The notes: generated by a model from the letters alone, not told the origin. 64,000 nt of DNA from Branchiostoma floridae (GCF_000003815.2 NW_023365730.1:223147-287146); one strand, 5' to 3'. Counted from the stretch's first letter, positions 21,960-33,039 are shown. Program-made: numbers and translations.

Positions 21960-22360
21960 ACGGAAGGTGACTCGCTACTCATTTCAAACGTGATTGCTTA
22001 ATTACTGGATATAATTGAGTATAATTAAATCTTTTCTTCCTTTCAGAAAGGGTGTTATTAGGAAGTAGAGAATCGGATATAAAAACGGAAAAGAAGAAAT
22101 ATGTACAGTTTGCGAATTAAGTAGAATTTCAATAAGCAATAATTGCAGGATACAATTGAATGATAGAAACGCTTTGTTTTTTTCTTCCGGAAAGTGTGTC
22201 GTATAGAATCAGTAGGAAGTATAGAATCGGATGTAAAAACGGAAAAGCAGAAATATATACATTTTGCTCAGAAGTTGATCAAAAATCATTTCAGACGAGA
22301 TTGCTAAATTACTAGATATAATTGAATGTAATAAAACCTTGTCTTTCTTTCCGAAAGGGT
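21960..22360. repeat. Local duplication upstream of the secreted-peptide promoter
   Basis: A block at about 21978-22110 recurs in parts at 22182-22345. Examples are AGAATCGGATATAAAAACGG against AGAATCGGATGTAAAAACGG, and GATATAATTGA with similar neighbours in both. It is a diverged ~150-300-bp duplication with no coding. Confidence 0.65.
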
Positions 22361-22365
22361 GTAAT

Positions 22366-22680
22366 ACCCCCATTCCACTGGGACGGCGCTCTCGCGGCGG
22401 TGGGATCGCCATGGTCGCCATAGGAGCGCGGTGAGAGCGCGGTGAGAGCGCCGTGAGAGCGCGGCGGGAGTGCCATCGCGGCGAGAGCGCCGTCACCACG
22501 GCGATGGTATGAAGCCCTGCCATACCATCGCCGTGAGAGCGCCGAGGATGGCGATGCAACAATGATCGCCGTGAGAGCGCCATGAGAGCGCGATGAGCGC
22601 CAATAGGGCTAAACAATGGTATATGATAGGCCCCATTCCACTAGGACGGCGATGTTACCGCGCTCTCGCTGCGCTCTCAA
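22366..22680. mobile_element. GC-rich palindromic MITE cluster (GAGAGCGC family)
   Basis: It begins CCCCCATTCCACTGGGACGG and carries many GAGAGCGC units. Its centre is a perfect 15-bp inverted repeat (22497-22511 and 22521-22535). A second left end, CCCCATTCCACTAGGACGG, starts at about 22632. The termini match the MITE at 58026-58269. Confidence 0.7.
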
Positions 22681-22910
22681 CTATAGTTCATGCAGTCTTT
22701 ATTCTTGAAGAAGTATATTTTGATGAATTTTGTTGTCAAATCATACTTTAGTGTCATGAATCACTTCCTAATTAAAACCATGGGTAAAACAAATTGGACA
22801 ACTACACATACGGTGCTTTATTCAGCGTTTCGAGTCACAGGATTACTCCAGACTAGATATAACACAAATTGACGAGAAAGAACTCGGAGAAATGTTCAAA
22901 ATGTACAATG

Positions 22911-22961
22911 AATTAATGAGTGATAGATGTTACAAATCAATGAGTGATAGATGTTACAAAT
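22911..22961. repeat. Short tandem duplication, 26-bp unit
   Basis: AATGAGTGATAGATGTTACA occurs twice in tandem. Confidence 0.85.
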
Positions 22962-23189
22962 TTGCAAATTTTGATAAAACCACATATTGGATTTCAAACC
23001 AATCAATTTGCCAAATTCAGTTTCATTCAAATCTAATAGTATTTGCGTACACAGAATAATGAAATTGACCCGTTTCTGCTTCAATAGAAGACATGACAAT
23101 ATTGCAGCCCATGCCAAATCTAGTTGGTCTGTCTTCTTTGCGCTCAAAACCTGTCTTGTTATCTCCATTGGGTCTCTCTCTCTCTGGGT

Positions 23190-23190
23190 A

Positions 23191-23259
<69 letters not shown>

Positions 23260-23442
23260 TGCGTGTGTGCGTGTGTGCGTGTGCGCGCGCGTGTGTGTGT
23301 GTGTGTGTGTGCGTGCGTGTGTGTGTGTGCGTGTGTGTGTGTGCGTGTGTGTGTGTGTGTGTGTGCGTGTGTGTGTGTGTGTGTGCGTGTGTGTGTGTGT
23401 GTGCGTGTGTGCGTGTGAGTGTGTGCGCGTGTGTGTTTGTGT
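23190..23442. repeat. Long (GT)n microsatellite inside a dispersed repeat
   Basis: About 250 bp of GT with GC interruptions. It is followed by TGTCCGGATTTTTTGTCAGC, the same text that follows the TG tract in the copies at 8814 and 47815. Long open frames of alternating Cys-Val or Thr-His on both strands are translations of this repeat. Confidence 0.97.
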
Positions 23443-23499
23443 GTCCGGATTTTTTGTCAGCATAACACAAGAACCTTATGATGGATTACAATGAAATAT

Positions 23500-24330
23500 A
23501 TTTTGATATATTTTTCAATATATATTTGTAATTTACAATAGCTCTTACATTTAGCAGCTGCTTTGAACGATGTAGAGTATCGTGAAAAGCATTATTTGGA
23601 AACAGAAGAAAATTTATGCGCGCGCGGATGTCATCCACATAATCAAACTTACGTACATAGCCTCATTAGGAAAAAGCCTGAAATCCACCAATCTCATGCC
23701 TTTTCCGTTCATTTACAGCCAAACAACCATAGTGATAAAGAATAATGGACCATTCAGTGGCCACAAACACAAAATTATGTGGAACTACTATGTTATCATC
23801 GCTTGTTCCCTCAGCTTATACCATAACTACATCCTGGGCGGAAGGATACCACACACTGGATAACGACTACGAATGACGTCTGCGCGTCTGGTTTACTGCG
23901 CATGAAATGCGAAGATGAGAGAGTAGCTTAAACACAATCGTGTCATTCCCGACGTAGTCTGTTATTAAGGTCGGGAAGGAAACTCCTGTTTATGCCCAAA
24001 GACACGTCCTCTATTAGTCTTTGAGACTCAGTTACATAGACACGAGCATGGCCGTTTGATGTATAGATCCGATGTAAGTTGGCGCGTCTCATGTAGAATT
24101 AGGGTTCATTAGCAGTTTTGTTTGAGGATAGACAATATTCCAGATCAGCCGGCGAATTGAGTTTTGATGCGTTTGTTCCTTAACCTGGTAGTAAAATGAA
24201 ATGGATGAGACCTTCATCTTTTATGAAGTTTTCTGCGTGCTGTTTTATGTCCCCCGCATCCTGTAAATGTAATTGTAAGCCTCGTTTGCAACCTCTGAGA
24301 ATGAGTATTTGGTTAGCTATAATAGCTGTT
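23500..24330. other. No recognisable feature
   Basis: A frame at 23563-23863 is open but shows no family features. I saw nothing else. Confidence 0.3.
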
Positions 24331-24334
24331 GTTG

Positions 24335-25075
24335 GTGACGCCAAAAAGCAGTTATACAAGCAACTGGAGATGATTTGGGAAACGGTGAGACGTTTCAAAC
24401 AGCCATCCGATGTCTTTCGTCAGTGACACTGGATAAATCTTGTCGGAGTCTAACCATTTTTCCCTTGGACGACTAAAAAAATGTGTCCACTTTGCATAAT
24501 AATTCATTGTTAGGATAAACTTGTTCTCCAACTAGATGTTTTTGTCACAGATAGGATATAAAAACTCTCCATCATGATTTCTCCAATGGCACTCACTAAA
24601 GACACCAGATTTCTATCTGAAACGTCTGATCATGACCGTTTCCAAAATCATATCCAGTTTCTTATAATAAGTAACTGCTTTTTTGGCGTATCTTATTACC
24701 TGGATGCTCAACCTTCATCGATGTTGTTGGTGAGTTTGCATGGTCGTTAGTTGTCACTATACATCTACCGAAGATGTGACGCCATTGTCAGGATATTCAG
24801 TGTTTGGCAGATCGTGAGCAACTTTGAAATAGTGGATCCATCGTCAGCTTCACTAAATAATGGTTGCCCAGAAATCCCAACATATTAAAACGTTATACAA
24901 GTCATGTAAGTGTTGATGAAGGTTAGACATACAAGTAATGAGATACGCCAAATAGCAGTAACTCAAGCAACTGGATATGGTTTTGAAATGGTCAGATGTT
25001 TAACATCAGTTATCGTTCGTCAGTGACACTAATTTAGATATCTTGTTGGAGAGCTGGTTTTTATCCTGACTATAG
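24335..25075. repeat. Cluster of AGCAGTTACTCAAGCAACTGG-type dispersed repeats
   Basis: Three copies of one repeat lie in alternating orientation: about 24343-24480 (reverse), 24555-24735 (forward), 24905-25070 (reverse). Each links a CAGTTACTCAAGCAACTGG-like phrase to GAAACGTCTGA-like and TCAGTGACACT-like phrases. Further copies are at about 25925-26075 and 59805-59975. It is probably the 3' end of an unidentified retroelement. Confidence 0.65.
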
Positions 25076-25249
25076 ATTAATATCATATACCCAAGTTGTG
25101 TATAACGTTATCTTTTGAAAATTAGGTATGTTCGTCACTACTAAGATGATTATGAGGAAAATAAAAGTATTCGTCTCAAAGTAATCATATCAATTCAATG
25201 TACATATGTATATATGTATATGGTCAGTGGGGAAATTTACATATGTATC

Positions 25250-25490
25250 CGTATCTATATAGCCGGTATAACCGCCCTTCTAAGTAGCACACCAGCTTCG
25301 AAGGCACGCGGCGCGACAGCAGCTGGTTATATTACACCGAAGGACCCGTCACACCTAAATTTTGCACATCTATCTGCAAGCGTTGTTTAAAACTATCCAG
25401 AGAAGATGCCCCTACCGTGCTTGGCGATAACAAATTCCACTCTACGATAGTTTGGGGAAAATACGAACTCTCACTTGCAGTCATGGCTGT
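25250..25490 (-). pseudogene. Non-LTR retrotransposon 3' end, same family as 19516
   Basis: The reverse complement contains ACTATCGTAGAGTGGAATTT, ATCTTCTCTGGATAGTTTTA and GTAATATAACCAGCTGCTGT, then a single tail unit with GGGCGGTTATACCGGCTATA. It is the third copy of this family, opposite to the one at 19516. Confidence 0.75.
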
Positions 25491-25688
25491 TGCTTGTTCT
25501 TTTCTGAGCTGGTATTAGATACTTATCAGTCGGTACGTCCACCAGTTTATTGGTCATTTTGTACATCATGCAAAGTCTGCATGCTGACTACAGATGTACA
25601 ATGTAACGTTGTGTAGAGAAGTGATTACATGTGACGACTCACGCAGATACAACCTCTGAAAATGACATCGGTTAATTAATCTGGCTAC

Positions 25689-25832
25689 AATGGACCGATC
25701 CTGTCGAACGCCATATCGAACAGATAGAACCCCCTATTCTATATCGAACACCTCCGTCAAAAACTGCCCCATGGAGGTGTTCGAAATAGAACCATGATCG
25801 ACAAGGGGGCGGAGCTTTGGGATCGGTCCATT
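25689..25832. mobile_element. Small MITE (~144 bp)
   Basis: Inverted termini AATGGACCGATCC / GGATCGGTCCATT enclose an inner inverted pair (CGAACACCTCC ... GGAGGTGTTCG). No coding capacity. Confidence 0.75.
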
Positions 25833-26129
25833 GAGTGGTGACGTTTAGGTGACGTCATCAGGTTGGTCTTCAAGCAGATCCGACGAACGGCGTGGGCTCT
25901 TCATGCGTCAGAAGAAGTAACATGAGTAACCAACTTGATGTGCCAAAATCAGTTACTCAAGCAACTCGATATGGCATCCACCTGTGACCATCTTTCGTCA
26001 GTGATACTGAAGTCATCCGGGAGAAACTAGTCTTTTCCCCTATGGATGCAAAAAGATGAATGCAATTACCTGGATGTGTAACCGTCGTCGACGTAACCAA
26101 CATGAGTTACTAGGTGATAAAGATGATAT

Positions 26130-26500
26130 CAGGTTTTTATTTTTATTTTAAGTCACATTTGTTTAGCAAGGATTGGACACGAAGCAACACTGCTTATCTG
26201 GGTCGTCTCATCCTACACATAAACAAAAATAAGGACACACACTCAACACTACGGACACTGAATAACAAAGTTAAAAGACATAAATAAACAAGGAATCAAA
26301 TAAACAGAGTGACGTGCGGCTGGTATACGCACAAACTTAGGAATAATCAAATAAGGCTAAATAGATTAATCAACTAAAACTTAAACTCAAAGGATGGTAT
26401 TAGAATCGTTGTCTGTGCAGACCTGCTTGCCTTTGATAAAAGAAGGCATTGCCGTTGTAACCATGGGATAATGAGGACAACAACCTCTACCAGTCACTCA
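26130..26500 (-). mobile_element. LINE 3' UTR fragment
   Basis: In reverse complement the sequence ends CCTTGCTAAACAAATGTGAC then TTAAAATAAAAATAAAAACC, with CCAGATAAGCAGTGTTGCTT just before. This is the usual layout of CR1/L2-type 3' ends (short stem-loop region plus A-rich simple tail). No coding is retained. Confidence 0.5.
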
Positions 26501-27244
26501 AATTGATATCAGATGATGCCTTGTACTTGCAACCTATTTTTTAAACAGTTCTCTTTTTACATCACAAAACCCACACAAAATAGAAAAGGTGGGATCTTAC
26601 GTCTTCCACTGTCTTCAAAAAAGGAGTCGAACCCAATAACCCAGGATCTAGAGTTAGCTTTTACTAGTTTTAGACTAGAGTAGCCACTTGTGATGTTGTA
26701 TTTTACACTGTTTAAATCTTTTATGTTACTTGCAATTAGCCCATGGACAAGAATTTGCAAAAAAACTTGTTAACATCATTATTAAACAAACCAGCAATGG
26801 CTGGGTAATAGTACATCAGTTTAGCATATCATGGCCTTCGTAATTCCGGGGACATTTTGTTTGCTTGTATTTCTGGTTTGTTTGTGTTGGTGTGTGTTCG
26901 CAGTTATATGATTTATTGAAAGTATATGACGCATAAGATAACGTAACTAGTAGAATGGGAAGGAATGGGTCCAAAGATGCCACCTAGGATGACCGCAAAA
27001 TGTGGTGTAGATAGAATTGTCGAAAATTCAAATGATGAATATAAAACAAATTTTAAAGTTGGGGGGGGGGAGGTATGAAATGTTCAATTTTCGTCAAAGA
27101 CGTTCCAAAAGCAGGGCAAAACTACTTCTACTGCTGGCTTCTAGTTTTTCTGTGATGACTAATATCGAGGCTTAGCGTAATTACTACAATAAGACGTCTC
27201 CGTAATTTGGAGAGCGATGGACCGTGATTTTAAGAGTCGCAAAT
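26501..27244. other. No gene seen; part of a larger local duplication
   Basis: A phrase near 26870-26945 (GTTGGTGTGTGTTCGCAGTT) recurs near 27607-27640. Otherwise nothing was recognised. Confidence 0.35.
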
Positions 27245-27770
27245 CACCAGATTCCCATATCTCCTCCCCACAGACCCCTGTTCTGGTGTAATAGGGACAT
27301 CAGGTACGAACACATGTAGAGCATGTAACAGACATGGCTGCCGCTTTCTGCAATCACTGCAATAGAGGGCTAGTCCACCGGTCTTTCCCAAATGTTTTCA
27401 AAACGTTGCGCAACACACTCCAGGACAGTAGTACTCCTTCTGAACGAGTTCATTGCCCCGCCCAAACAGTCGTTCAAACGTTCAAATTGATATGTGATGA
27501 TGATTCTTACTTGGAACCTAACAAAACATGTGTAATTTACAATCAGATTGGTATATAGTGAAATTCGTGAATACATATCTTTAGTCTGTATTTCTTGTTT
27601 GCCTGTGTTGGTGTGTGTTCTCAGTTATTTATTGAGGCGTACGTTATCTGAACGATATTGATAAAAGGCTTCATCACCAGATTCTCATATCTCCTCCCCA
27701 CAGACCGCTGTTCTGGTGTAATAGGGACATCAGGTATGAACACATGTAGAGCATGTAACAGACATGGTTG
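27245..27770. repeat. Local duplication (~100-bp blocks)
   Basis: TATCTCCTCCCCACAGACC...CTGTTCTGGTGTAATAGGGA and GAACACATGTAGAGCATGTA occur at 27258-27340 and 27686-27770 with few differences. Confidence 0.85.
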
Positions 27771-27775
27771 GCAGG

Positions 27776-28101
27776 GCTCGAAATACGTTTTTCTGCATAC
27801 CTGCACTGGTGCAGGTAACATTGAAAATTACTTGCACCAGACAAATTTTACCTGCACCACCATGAATTGCGAAAGTATGGATCATACTAAAACTGTTCAG
27901 AAACCATTGCTATTTTTCATTTATCCTTCATGGGTGGTAATAGTCAATGCATCTGATAACAATCCATATTCACCTACATCATAGGACATTTGTCTGTAAA
28001 ACCCAGTACATGGACCAGTGCAGGTACGTAGACACCAGAAATACCTGCAAAGCTCCAATTTTACCTGCACCAAGTTGCATATGCAGGTGGTATTTCGAGC
28101 C
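27776..28101. mobile_element. MITE with GGCTCGAAATAC termini
   Basis: The left end GGCTCGAAATACG and right end GGTATTTCGAGCC are inverted. Sub-terminal TTACCTGCACCA/TGGTGCAGGTAA motifs are repeated on both sides. It is hAT-like in style, but I could not define a clean target duplication. Confidence 0.7.
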
Positions 28102-28194
28102 ACGGTATGGCAACAGTTTGGGTATGTGGCAAATTCGTCACAATCATTGTGTTGTTACAATGAGTATGTAAATAGGTTATATCAAAGTCAATGT

Positions 28195-28735
28195 CCTTGG
28201 CGGCGCCTGGTGGCGAGTCCCATTGTGCAATCACTACAGTAGGCGGCAATTCCACTGGTCTTTCCCAAATGTTTCCAAAGCATTGCGCAACACACTCCAG
28301 GACAGTAGTTCTCCTTCTGAACGAGTTCATTGCCCCGCCCCGGAACAACTGCTACAGCCTCCGTCGTGAGGGACGCTACCGGGCAAAGACAAGGAGTAAA
28401 ACAAAAGGACACGGACTTTCCTTTGTTCCTAGAGCAATAAGATTGCTCTGTCATGCTGACGACGTTTCATTACCTATGAGCTTTGTGCAATCACTACAGT
28501 AGGGGGCTATTTCACTGGTCCTTTCCAAATTTCCAAAACGTTGCGCAACACACTCCAGGACAGTAGTTACTCTTCTGAACGAGTTCATTGCCCCGCCCCA
28601 GAACAAGTGCTACAGCCTCCGTCGCGAGGGACGCTACCGGGCAAAGACAAGGAGTAAAACAAAAGGACACGAATTCTCCTTTGTTCCCAGAGCAATAAGA
28701 TTGCTCTATCTTGCTGACGCAGTTTCAGTACCTTC
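28195..28735 (+). pseudogene. Tandemly duplicated retrotransposon C-terminal fragment
   Basis: Two ~285-bp units (from about 28205 and 28485) share GTGCAATCACTACAGTAGG, GCGCAACACACTCCAGGACA and GGGACGCTACCGGGCAAAGA. In the first unit the frame reads GRYRAKTRSKTKGHG then SFVPRAIRLL, a pattern typical of non-LTR RT C-termini. A related ~125-bp piece lies at 27348-27470. Confidence 0.65.
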
Positions 28736-28739
28736 CTTT

Positions 28740-28862
28740 CCAAATGCAGAGAAAGCAGCATATGCATGTACCATGTTTTTACGTCTTTGGTATGACTCGG
28801 CCTGGAGTCGAACTCAAGACTTGGTGCGGGATACCAGAACTGCGTTTTACATTGAGGATGGT
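28740..28862 (-). mobile_element. Truncated tRNA-derived SINE
   Basis: Matches the SINE at 13321-13468: TTTGGTATGACTCG, then a B-box (GAGTTCGACTCC in reverse complement). The A-box side is altered. A shorter relative of its downstream part is near 29917-29950. Confidence 0.55.
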
Positions 28863-28989
28863 TTGCAACTCAAGACCGACCAAATGCAAGACGAACACTC
28901 TACACAGTCGCCTTTTTCAAATGATATTTGTCTTGATACAATAAAAATCATCTTCCAGCGGCCCTTCCACTTGTCAGGCCCAACATAGA

Positions 28990-30899
28990 AGGAAGCCTAA
29001 ATGAACAACTGAACATAATGTGTAAAACAGGCAGCAAAGGGCACGCACGGAATAAAACATGTGCTTTAAATGCTGTTCTCCTTGAGCTTAGCGCTTAACG
29101 GCTTTTGCTTTTTGAAGATCTAGCTTAACTCAACGATTTGTGCTGATCCAGCTGATTTAGGGTTGGCCGGCATAGGAACATGCATGATGGGTAAAAGGTG
29201 CATAAACTTTAAGGCATCAGAAATAGCGTTGACTGTTTTCCTACCATGCTCTGTCAAAGGTACTCATTTACAGGCTTTTCTAGCAACTGGGGTAGAGAAT
29301 GGGGTAGTGAATTTCCCGAGCAGCCTCGATACTCCTAACCCTTATTGAGTCAATGAAGTCAAGCTTGCCTAAGCTTCATGTTTCTGACTTAGGGAAAAGA
29401 GTTGCGGCTACAGTTATCGCTATGAGTTGCTCTTCATCTTCATGATGCTAACATCGACCCTACAAACTTGATTAGAAAAACTCTGCTCGTATTTTGTTAT
29501 TCTTATATCAGCTTGATAAGCAATAGCAAGCTATGTAAAACAATTGTCATGCAGTGGATACAGACTTTAATCTTAGCCAGTACAATATGAAGAGTCATGA
29601 ATACAGACACGCACCTCTCAGTTTTGCAATTCATCTCTTTAATCTTTCTTTGATTTTCTCTGATCCTTGATATGTCTTATCGTTTGTCTCAGTTTCATTG
29701 CTTTTGTCCATCGACTGCAACACCATGAAACATGTACGCTCACAGGATTGTGCTGTGAGCAGCTCTGGTGGTGGGGGAAACCACAGATACAATAATATAT
29801 ACAGACTCGGTGCTAGCCTGATTAAATCTCGCTTATAGCAGCCCGCCCAACATCCGCCGGGCCAGTTACAGCTGCCCTGGACAGCGGAGTTTGTGTTACA
29901 CAGACTAACTCGGTGTGGAATACCAGAACTGTCGTCCTACATTGACGATGGTTTGTAAGTTCCGTTTACACAATTGTCATATTCAAAAGCTCAGGTACTA
30001 CAATACTTGACGATATATGTCCATACATTCCAGCGTTTACAGCTTAGAGCTACCGTTAATATGTTGAAATGACACTAACTTATTGCATCAAACTGGCATC
30101 AACAACTCTATTGGTACGTTTACGAGGAAGAGTGAGATTATGGTTTGGTCCGAGAAGGCTTTTACATGATTATATATGTTTTTAAAACCACTGTTTCTTC
30201 CCCCATGTTGTTATCATAACCCTCTTCAAAATAACATTCAGCACCAGAAGGAAGCTCATTGTTGTCATGAATGTTAGGTCAACTATTTGGTCCAGAACAA
30301 GACTACATACCATTAGAAATGGCAATGAAAATGATGTGGAAAGAAGTACTTCAATAAAACCTGGTCTGTATTAATGATATTTTGACGTATATAGATAGAT
30401 AGATAAATAGATAGATAAATATTCTTAAATGTGTGAATATACTACCATATCTGCGATAAAATCTAGGGTAACGCTCTTATTTGTCGAGTGACAAAATCAC
30501 ATTATATGGTTCAATTGCTTGTGCGAAAAAATCAATAGTCTCTTAACTCTTGAGTAATAAGATAAAACCCTGCTCTTAAACTGATTTTATAACCTCCTCA
30601 TGCACAAGGATCTCAGCTGCTTCCATTGCTGAATCGACACATCACTCATTGTGGATATAATATTTTCATATTAAAAGATTGATGATAAATTGATATTATC
30701 GTATCGATATGTAAGTGTAAGTAGATATTGCTTTGTTCAACATCGTTATTTGTAAAGAATATTCCGTTAGACTAACTCTTGATGACAAAGCTACAAGTCG
30801 ATGAGCAAAACTACAAAGTAAATATAGTCTTGGGTACATAGTGCTCCATGCAATATTCCCTTATGACATACCGTCCATGCGTTTACATCTATATCCCAT
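28990..30899. other. No supported gene
   Basis: AT-rich sequence with a small GATA/ATAG run at about 30392-30420. No other feature was recognised. Confidence 0.3.
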
Positions 30900-31175
30900 T
30901 AAGTTAAGGGCTCAACCCGCCGTACGTAAATATACGTGCTGTCTACGTGCCAAAACGTGGGCAATCTTTTGGGATCCGTAAGTACGAACTCCGTACGAAC
31001 TCGTAGGGAATCCGACGGATTTTGGAGCACACAGACACGCAGTAGAATTTTACGTGCAGGCAAAACTTCGTGTGCCATCGGGTGACGCGCCTGCCCTGTA
31101 CAGCCTTTTCAGAAATACGTGGCGGACGTGGCCTCTCAAAAAAAAAAACGTACGGCGGGTTGTGCCCTTAGCTTA
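30900..31175. mobile_element. Complete CGTACGG-type MITE (276 bp)
   Basis: The left terminus TAAGTTAAGGGCTCAACCCG and the reverse complement of the right terminus, TAAGCTAAGGGCACAACCCG, agree over about 28 bp with two differences. It is the only copy in the window with both ends, and it defines truncated copies at 2990, 10388 and 14330. No coding. Confidence 0.85.
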
Positions 31176-31955
31176 CACTGTCCATTACAGCGTAGCGTAT
31201 CCAAATATGTATTCTTTCCTTGGCTCTTAATTCGTGTTTTTGACAGGTCAACTGAGGTGTACTGAAGATAAAACGGACGCCATTCTTGTTATTTTTTAAT
31301 GTCCGCGCACATGAGCAATGGTTTTTAAGTCTTTTGGTTTGTATAGCATACGTGTGTATGGCAATACTATGAATCGTTAAATGACCCGTAGAATATGTAA
31401 ACTACATCTTGTGTTGAAGGCGAACTATTGTAAAATCCTTGGCGCTGACCCAACCGTGGTAGCTGCATGTAATAAGGGCGGGTGCACTGATGATTTTTCG
31501 TGAAGTGGAGCCGATAGCTTATTGCCGACGAGTCTGCTTACAACGCCTTGTGACAGTAAATGACTGCCAGATAATATGTGTACTATATGCCCAAAAGCTC
31601 TACAACTGCCCAGAAAAATGTATTGGTTGATTCTTCTCTGCCTTTGGCTATACCCTCTTTATTACGATATTATTGGCCACAGTGTTAGTCTACACTAATA
31701 GTGGTAGAATCCTGCCTACCTTACTTTGAAAATATATAATGACGTCATCTGTGGGACAAAGATAGGGATCTGGTGCAGTCGTTTCCTTTGTGTGACTAAA
31801 GCTACTTTTATTTTAACACATCCTCTTTTGATGAGTTATAGCTTGATCGGAACATTGAATCCTGTGATCCTTTATGATAATATTTTACTCTGTCAGTAAT
31901 TTTTCTCTCAGAACCATCCATTCTGAGTATTTAAGTCTTCTTGTCAGCTAATCCT
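31176..31955. other. No recognisable feature
   Basis: Sequence between two MITEs, downstream of the insulin-like gene. Minus-strand AATAAA hexamers occur near 31662 and 31807. Either could serve as a distal polyadenylation signal, but this is unproven. Confidence 0.3.
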
Positions 31956-32389
31956 TAGGGCGCGGTCACATAGGTCGTAAGATCGTTGTACGATCGGTAA
32001 CTTTGGGCATTTTGGAGAACAATCATTGACGTTACCTGCAAAGTTCAACTGCCCTTGTACACAAAATGCTTGGGATCCATGTTGGTGGTTTGGGTTTGGG
32101 TTTAAATTAGGATCTCCATTAGTGACTTATACGTAACTATACTTCCTGGAATACGGGTGAAAGTTACTAATTTTCATTTGAGTGAAGTAAAAGTGAAAGT
32201 TGTGTTAAGTGCCTTTGCCAAACGGCGCAAGATCTGTGACACGGCAGGTTTCGAACTCAGGAAGTTTTGGGCCTGAGCCCAACGCACTGCCGATTGTCGA
32301 TAGGTGGTTGGCTCTGCCACGGCCTGCCTGAAAATCCTATGGCATCAAAATCGTACGACGATCGCACGACCTATGTGACCGCGCCCTTA
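31956..32389. mobile_element. MITE with AGGGCGCGGTCACATAGGTCGT termini and nested SINE
   Basis: The left terminus AGGGCGCGGTCACATAGGTC and right terminus GACCTATGTGACCGCGCCCT are inverted for about 40 bp. A SINE occupies about 32085-32330 inside. The right end lies only ~20 bp downstream of the insulin-like stop codon (minus-strand sense), so the 3' UTR must run into it. Confidence 0.8.
32085..32330 (-). mobile_element. tRNA-derived SINE, copy A
   Basis: In reverse complement it has a tRNA-like head with B-box GTTCGAAACC, then AGATCTTGCGCC...AAAGGCACTTAACAC, and it ends in a CCAAA/CCCAAA repeat tail (plus-strand TTTGGGTTTGGGTTT). It shares this order with the copy at 34258-34596. The AAGGCACTT motif recalls the conserved central domain of V-type SINEs. 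Confidence 0.65.
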
Positions 32390-32409
32390 TTCCCTTCTAC
32401 AATGTCGTT

Positions 32410-32765
32410 CTAACAGGCTACGGCCAGCTGCCGCGGGGTGCAACCCTTTCTGCAGCAATAGTCGGCGATCCCTTTGTAAGCGTACCGCCCTCTTCCCCGC
32501 GGCCTGCCCCTGCCTTTCCCCCTCCCCCTGCCCTTCCCCCTCCCCCTTCCTCTTCTCTTCTCCTCTTCTCTCGTCTCGTCTGCACTCATTCTCGCGAGAT
32601 CTATGACGGAAGCGACGTTCCAGAAGTCGAATGGCGCGAGAGTCGGGAACGTGGTTGTGTACGAGGGCAGGCTGGACAGGGTAGAGTGGAGCGGGCCCTC
32701 GTCACGGAGTAACGCTGACCTGGGTGTCCTGATGGAAGGAGGCTTCAAACCGGGAGGTCTGGGCT
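32410..32765 (-). CDS. Relaxin/insulin-like peptide, exon 2 (C peptide and A chain)
   Basis: This exon encodes the C-terminal half of an insulin-superfamily hormone precursor. An acceptor with a strong pyrimidine tract (CCTGTCTTTTTTTCCAG) precedes it and it enters in phase 1. It gives a Pro/Ser-rich C peptide, then a polybasic Arg-Gly stretch (EEEKRRGRGRGKG...), then YAYKGIADY and CCRKGCTPRQLAVAC, and it stops at once. The CC-x3-C-x8-C spacing is the diagnostic A-chain pattern, and ending on the last Cys is usual in the superfamily. With exon 1 (63610-63433) it forms a 177-residue precursor: signal peptide, B chain, C peptide, A chain, with six Cys expected to form the three canonical disulfides. 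Processing is expected at KR after the B chain and at the RGRGR-type sites before the A chain. A MITE begins ~20 bp past the stop. The product should be a secreted hormone acting on an RTK or relaxin-type GPCR; which one is inference. Confidence 0.85.
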
Positions 32766-33036
32766 CTGGAAAAAAAGACAGGAAAATTTCATTATTTGTT
32801 GCACACACCCTCGACATAAGCGACCATAAGCAGAAGGTCTCATTCCTACATTTGAAAGTCCCATTGGAATCAGTGTTAAGATACGAACCCGTAAAAGATA
32901 AACTGTATCTGAAGATGTTTTGGTTTCTAACGTAAGCAAACTTGTTCGTTAAATGACTTTGTTAAATGCTTAAAAATGGGAGGTCTGGCTCTGGAAAAAC
33001 AACCATAAAGAAAAAAAATGCATTATTTGTTGCACA
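32752..33036 (-). repeat. Duplicated intron/exon boundary of the insulin-like exon 2
   Basis: The plus-strand text GGGAGGTCTGGGCTCTGG, an A-rich run, then CATTATTTGTTGCACA at 32752-32805 recurs at 32978-33036. In minus sense both copies offer a pyrimidine tract plus CCAG/AGCC acceptor. The upstream copy leads only to a short frame with an early stop. Confidence 0.8.
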
Positions 33037-33039
33037 TAT

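Noticed and set aside
22209-22616. 135-codon minus-strand frame rich in Arg, Ser and His
   Set aside because: It lies across the GAGAGCGC MITE cluster and its composition comes from the repeat.
23022-23494. Long open frames on both strands (Cys-Val and Thr-His repeats)
   Set aside because: They are translations of a (GT)n microsatellite.
32603-32935. 110-codon plus-strand frame
   Set aside because: It is antisense to insulin-like exon 2 and its acceptor, with no independent support.
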